DNA from: JBCDGZ01 sp038750655
GTDB lineage: Bacteria > Bacteroidota > Bacteroidia > Chitinophagales > Saprospiraceae
Direction of reading: 5' to 3'
Assembly: GCA_038750655.1 (NCBI GenBank)
Contig: JBCDGZ010000162.1
Coordinates: forward strand, 1-15,277
DNA length: 15,277 nucleotides
Translations under genes and position numbers: made by a program
Part shown: in pieces, positions 12,924 through 15,277 of the stretch
How the letters are laid out: every line of letters starts with the position of its first letter
Position numbering within the stretch: position 1 is the first letter of the stretch
The notes under the pieces: generated by a model
Database searches by the model: none
Told to the model about the DNA's origin: nothing
What the model saw: only the letters and a program-made list of their open reading frames with translations

Positions 12924-14873
12924 ATGATGAGTTTTTACGCCAGCAACACCCTTAAGGTCGCTATTGTAGCGGGCTTTCTGATCCTCATTGGCTCCATGCT
13001 GCCGCTCAAAAACGAGCTGCAAGCCTACCACAGTCCCGAAGAGCTTGATTTTTATAAGCAACATGCAATGTTACTAACCATCGATAGTAACCAGTATTTT
13101 CCTTCTTCCCGTCAGTGTGTGGGCTGTCACGGCTTTGATTTGGAAGGATATGCGATGGTAGACAGCGAGGGCAATGATGTCAATATTGAGGACGATTGGC
13201 GAACTTCGATGATGGCCAATTCCGCCAAAGACCCTTTTTGGAAGGCTAAGGTGAGCCACGAAACCAGGGTCAACCCCGGTCACGCCGCTGATACTGAAAA
13301 TACCTGTACGTCCTGTCATGCGCCTATGGGCCACTACACCGCTAAATTTCAGGGGCAAACGCACTACGGGATGGCCGACTTGGCGCAGGATACGCTAGGG
13401 CTAGACGGTGTTTCCTGCGGCGCTTGCCATCAAATCAGTGAAGACCTCATCGGGCAGTTGCACAGCGGTCAGATCAATTTCGACACCAACCGGGTGCAGT
13501 ACGGCCCCTATCCCCAGCCCTTCGGTGCTCCTATGAGCGACTTTGTGGGTTTTAGCCCCGTTTATAGTGAACATATTAATGATGCTGGCCTCTGCGCCTC
13601 TTGCCATACCTTGATCAATGAAAGTCTGGATTTGGAGGGCAATAAGACTGGAAATTTCTTTGTCGAGCAAGCGACCTACCACGAGTGGCTCAACTCGCGC
13701 TACAATACCGATGACGTCAGCTGCCAGTCCTGCCATCTTCCTCGGATCAATGATACGGTAGTAATCGCTGATAATCTACTCTTCCTGCAAGGTCGGTCGC
13801 CCTACGGCCTTCACGAACTGGCCGGGGCCAACACCTTTATGCTACAATTGATGAAAGAAAATAAGGCATTACTGGGCATCGATGCCGAAGATGTGCACTT
13901 TGACTCCACCATCGCCGCTACCTATCGTATGCTACAGCAAAAAAGCCTGGAAGTCGATTTAGCCCTGGATCAGCTCAATAGCGATACGGCCTACTTCCGC
14001 CTGGATGTGCTGAATAAGGCTGGCCATAAGTTCCCCTCCGGCTACCCCAGCCGCCGCGCCTACATCGAATTCGTAGTCGTCAGCACCGAAGGCGATACCC
14101 TCTTCCACTCGGGGAAACGGTTGGCCAATGGCCGCCTGGAAAGCCACGATCCGCATTTTGAACCGCATTACGACATCATCAATAGGGAAGATCAGGTCCA
14201 AATCTATGAGTTGGTTAATGGAGACATCAACGGGCAGTTTACTTCGGTACTGGAACGGGGCTATCAACCGCTGAAAGACAACCGGCTTCCTCCGCAGGGC
14301 TTTACGACCAGCCACCGGGTCTACGACACCACGCTGATCGCCGGAGCGGCCCTGTTGGATATGAATTTTAATCGGCAGTCGGGGGCCGAAGGCAGCGGGA
14401 CGGATGAGCTGCAATACCACATTCCGATGAACAACTTCACCGGTTTAGTGGATGTCTATGCCCGCGTTTACTACGAGGCGCTGCCTAAACGTTGGCTGGA
14501 CGAGATGTTCGAGGAAAGCTCCATTGAAATCAACTTTTTCGAGGCCCTTTACAATGGCACAGAGCAAGAACCTGTTTTGGTGCAACAGGCAGTCATCGAG
14601 GACCTCTACCTGGAATCGACCAGCGTGCGAGGGCCCCTGGCGGAGCGGCCGTTGAAGGTCTTTCCAAACCCGGTCAGTTCGGGGCTGGTGCATTGGAATT
14701 ATGAGGGGACGGAAGAGCTGGTGCGGGTACGCATCTATAGCGCCGACGGTCGGTTGCTGCTGGAGGCCGAGCGCCCGGAGGGGCCGATTCGGTTGCCGGA
14801 GGCGAAGGGAATCTATTTGATGCAGTTCGAATTTGAGGGCTTCCAGTATAATAAACGCATCCTAAGAAAGTAA
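12924..14873 (+). CDS. Pentaheme c-type cytochrome with T9SS sorting domain
   Basis: 649 aa with five CxxCH heme c motifs: CVGCH (65-69), CTSCH (128-132), CGACH (165-169), CASCH (224-228) and CQSCH (267-271). Extra histidines (H36, H120, H147, H217, H253) may act as distal ligands. Residues 10-28 form a hydrophobic export segment with no obvious A-x-A cleavage site, so it may be an uncleaved anchor or an unusual signal. The region from about 340 to 560 is beta-rich with AGHKFPSGYPSRRAYIEFVV. I associate that motif with the C-terminal half of some multiheme cytochromes. The end from about 578 (VFPNPVSSG, GIYLMQFEFEGF, basic tail) is a T9SS type-A CTD. It is likely an electron carrier exposed at the cell surface. 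The redox partner is unknown; the adjacent heme-copper enzyme is a candidate by context only. ATG 12927 is an alternative start. Confidence 0.88.
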   Translation: MMSFYASNTLKVAIVAGFLILIGSMLPLKNELQAYHSPEELDFYKQHAMLLTIDSNQYFPSSRQCVGCHGFDLEGYAMVDSEGNDVNIEDDWRTSMMANSAKDPFWKAKVSHETRVNPGHAADTENTCTSCHAPMGHYTAKFQGQTHYGMADLAQDTLGLDGVSCGACHQISEDLIGQLHSGQINFDTNRVQYGPYPQPFGAPMSDFVGFSPVYSEHINDAGLCASCHTLINESLDLEGNKTGNFFVEQATYHEWLNSRYNTDDVSCQSCHLPRINDTVVIADNLLFLQGRSPYGLHELAGANTFMLQLMKENKALLGIDAEDVHFDSTIAATYRMLQQKSLEVDLALDQLNSDTAYFRLDVLNKAGHKFPSGYPSRRAYIEFVVVSTEGDTLFHSGKRLANGRLESHDPHFEPHYDIINREDQVQIYELVNGDINGQFTSVLERGYQPLKDNRLPPQGFTTSHRVYDTTLIAGAALLDMNFNRQSGAEGSGTDELQYHIPMNNFTGLVDVYARVYYEALPKRWLDEMFEESSIEINFFEALYNGTEQEPVLVQQAVIEDLYLESTSVRGPLAERPLKVFPNPVSSGLVHWNYEGTEELVRVRIYSADGRLLLEAERPEGPIRLPEAKGIYLMQFEFEGFQYNKRILRK

Positions 14874-14876
14874 AAA

Positions 14877-14905
14877 ACCTGCCTGCCGATGAACGACAGA
14901 CAGGT
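14877..14905 (+). terminator. Imperfect hairpin after the pentaheme cytochrome gene
   Basis: ACCTG/CAGGT, CTG/CAG and CG/CG stack with a C-A mismatch between each helix, around the loop ATGAA. It begins 3 nt after the stop. A T5 run occurs only at 14917-14921, 11 nt beyond the stem, so it is a possible but not textbook terminator. Confidence 0.4.
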
Positions 14906-15001
14906 AAACTGCCCGATTTTTACGTTTCTCGTTAAAAAAATTGATTTCAACGAGATATTTACAAGATATTCTATTATTTTGCATTAGACAATCGCCGATT
15001 C

Positions 15002-15031
15002 GTGAGTGAGACTACTAGAAGTGTGAGTGAG
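15002..15031 (+). repeat. GTGAGTGAG direct repeat with 21-bp period
   Basis: GTGAGTGAG occurs at 15002-15010 and again at 15023-15031, exactly 21 bp apart. That is two helical turns, which would place both copies on one face of the DNA. It may be a pair of binding sites for the promoter of a gene beyond the right edge, or chance. Confidence 0.35.
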
Positions 15032-15277
15032 GTATTTCACCTACTGAAGCGAAAAATGGCCAATGAGAAGCACTTCGTATAACAAAAGACCCAAAAAGTA
15101 GAAAATTCGTAGAAAAACTAGCTTGTATAGTATTTGTAGTACCCAAAAATTTGGCAAATTCACCCCTTTCTAGCATTTTTGTGGTATACTTCAATAAGAC
15201 AAAGAACGATTTAGCAAAAATTACTTGGGCCTTAGGGCCTAAACAGTGTCTCTCTAAGTGCTAAAAGCGCATTCGGC

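Larger units (their letters stand above)
14874..15277. other. Gene-free right end with small repeats
   Basis: No ORF over about 15 codons looks real here and no RNA gene was recognised. Besides the imperfect hairpin after the cytochrome stop, there is a 7-bp inverted repeat, TCTCGTT (14927-14933) with AACGAGA (14949-14955). The 9-bp direct repeat GTGAGTGAG is at 15002 and 15023. AATTTG-G-CAAATT lies near 15150, and TTAGG-G-CCTAA near 15235. The composition is AT-rich compared with the coding regions. The stretch may carry a promoter for a gene beyond the window. Confidence 0.6.

Noticed and set aside
1..15277. CRISPR arrays, insertion sequences, phage or integrase genes
   Set aside because: No regularly spaced repeats, terminal inverted repeats flanking a transposase, or recombinase motifs were seen on either strand.

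Overview
The window looks like chromosome of a Bacteroidota bacterium, most likely from the Saprospiria (Lewinella/Haliscomenobacter-like). That lineage call is an inference from style: five large proteins end in a type IX secretion (T9SS) type-A sorting domain, each with a P-N-P motif followed by a short beta-rich tail. Several signal peptides end in A-Q. Start codons have A-rich leaders without Shine-Dalgarno sequences. None of the four tRNA genes encodes CCA. No transposase, integrase, CRISPR array or phage gene was seen.

Layout. (1) 212-2746: a TonB-dependent outer-membrane receptor with a carboxypeptidase-regulatory-like N-terminal domain, preceded by an inverted repeat that may be a metal-regulator site. 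(2) 2946-3379: a strong terminator-like hairpin, then four tRNA genes. The first has a UAG (Leu) anticodon on a class I body without a long variable arm. The others are Ser(GCU), Ser(UGA) and Tyr(GUA). (3) 3481-6941: two tandem paralogous secreted T9SS proteins of a family I know only as widespread in Bacteroidota and without assigned function. They form one probable operon behind a perfect 18-bp palindrome and are closed by a 16-bp hairpin. (4) 7174-8024: an exported thioredoxin-fold protein, a 40-codon mini-gene whose product looks like a double-glycine leader peptide, and a clear intrinsic terminator. (5) 8156-10315: a two-gene unit of an exported redoxin and a secreted cytochrome c / copper type II monooxygenase (PHM-like) fusion with a T9SS tail. 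(6) 10318-12744, minus strand: a secreted FG-GAP/VCBS + UnbV/ASPIC protein, convergent with the monooxygenase with only 2 nt between the stop codons. (7) 12924-14873: a pentaheme c-type cytochrome with a T9SS tail, divergent from the UnbV gene. (8) 14874-15277: no gene seen, only small repeats and hairpins.

Together, 7174-14873 reads as a set of extracytoplasmic redox proteins. Two thioredoxin-fold proteins would act in the periplasm. A heme- and copper-binding oxidase and a pentaheme cytochrome appear to be sent through the outer membrane and attached to or released from the surface. That they form one pathway is inference from gene neighbourhood. The most notable items are the class I tRNA with a Leu anticodon, the GG-leader mini-gene, the redoxin/monooxygenase pair that looks like a split version of a single-chain architecture, and T9SS export of heme proteins.
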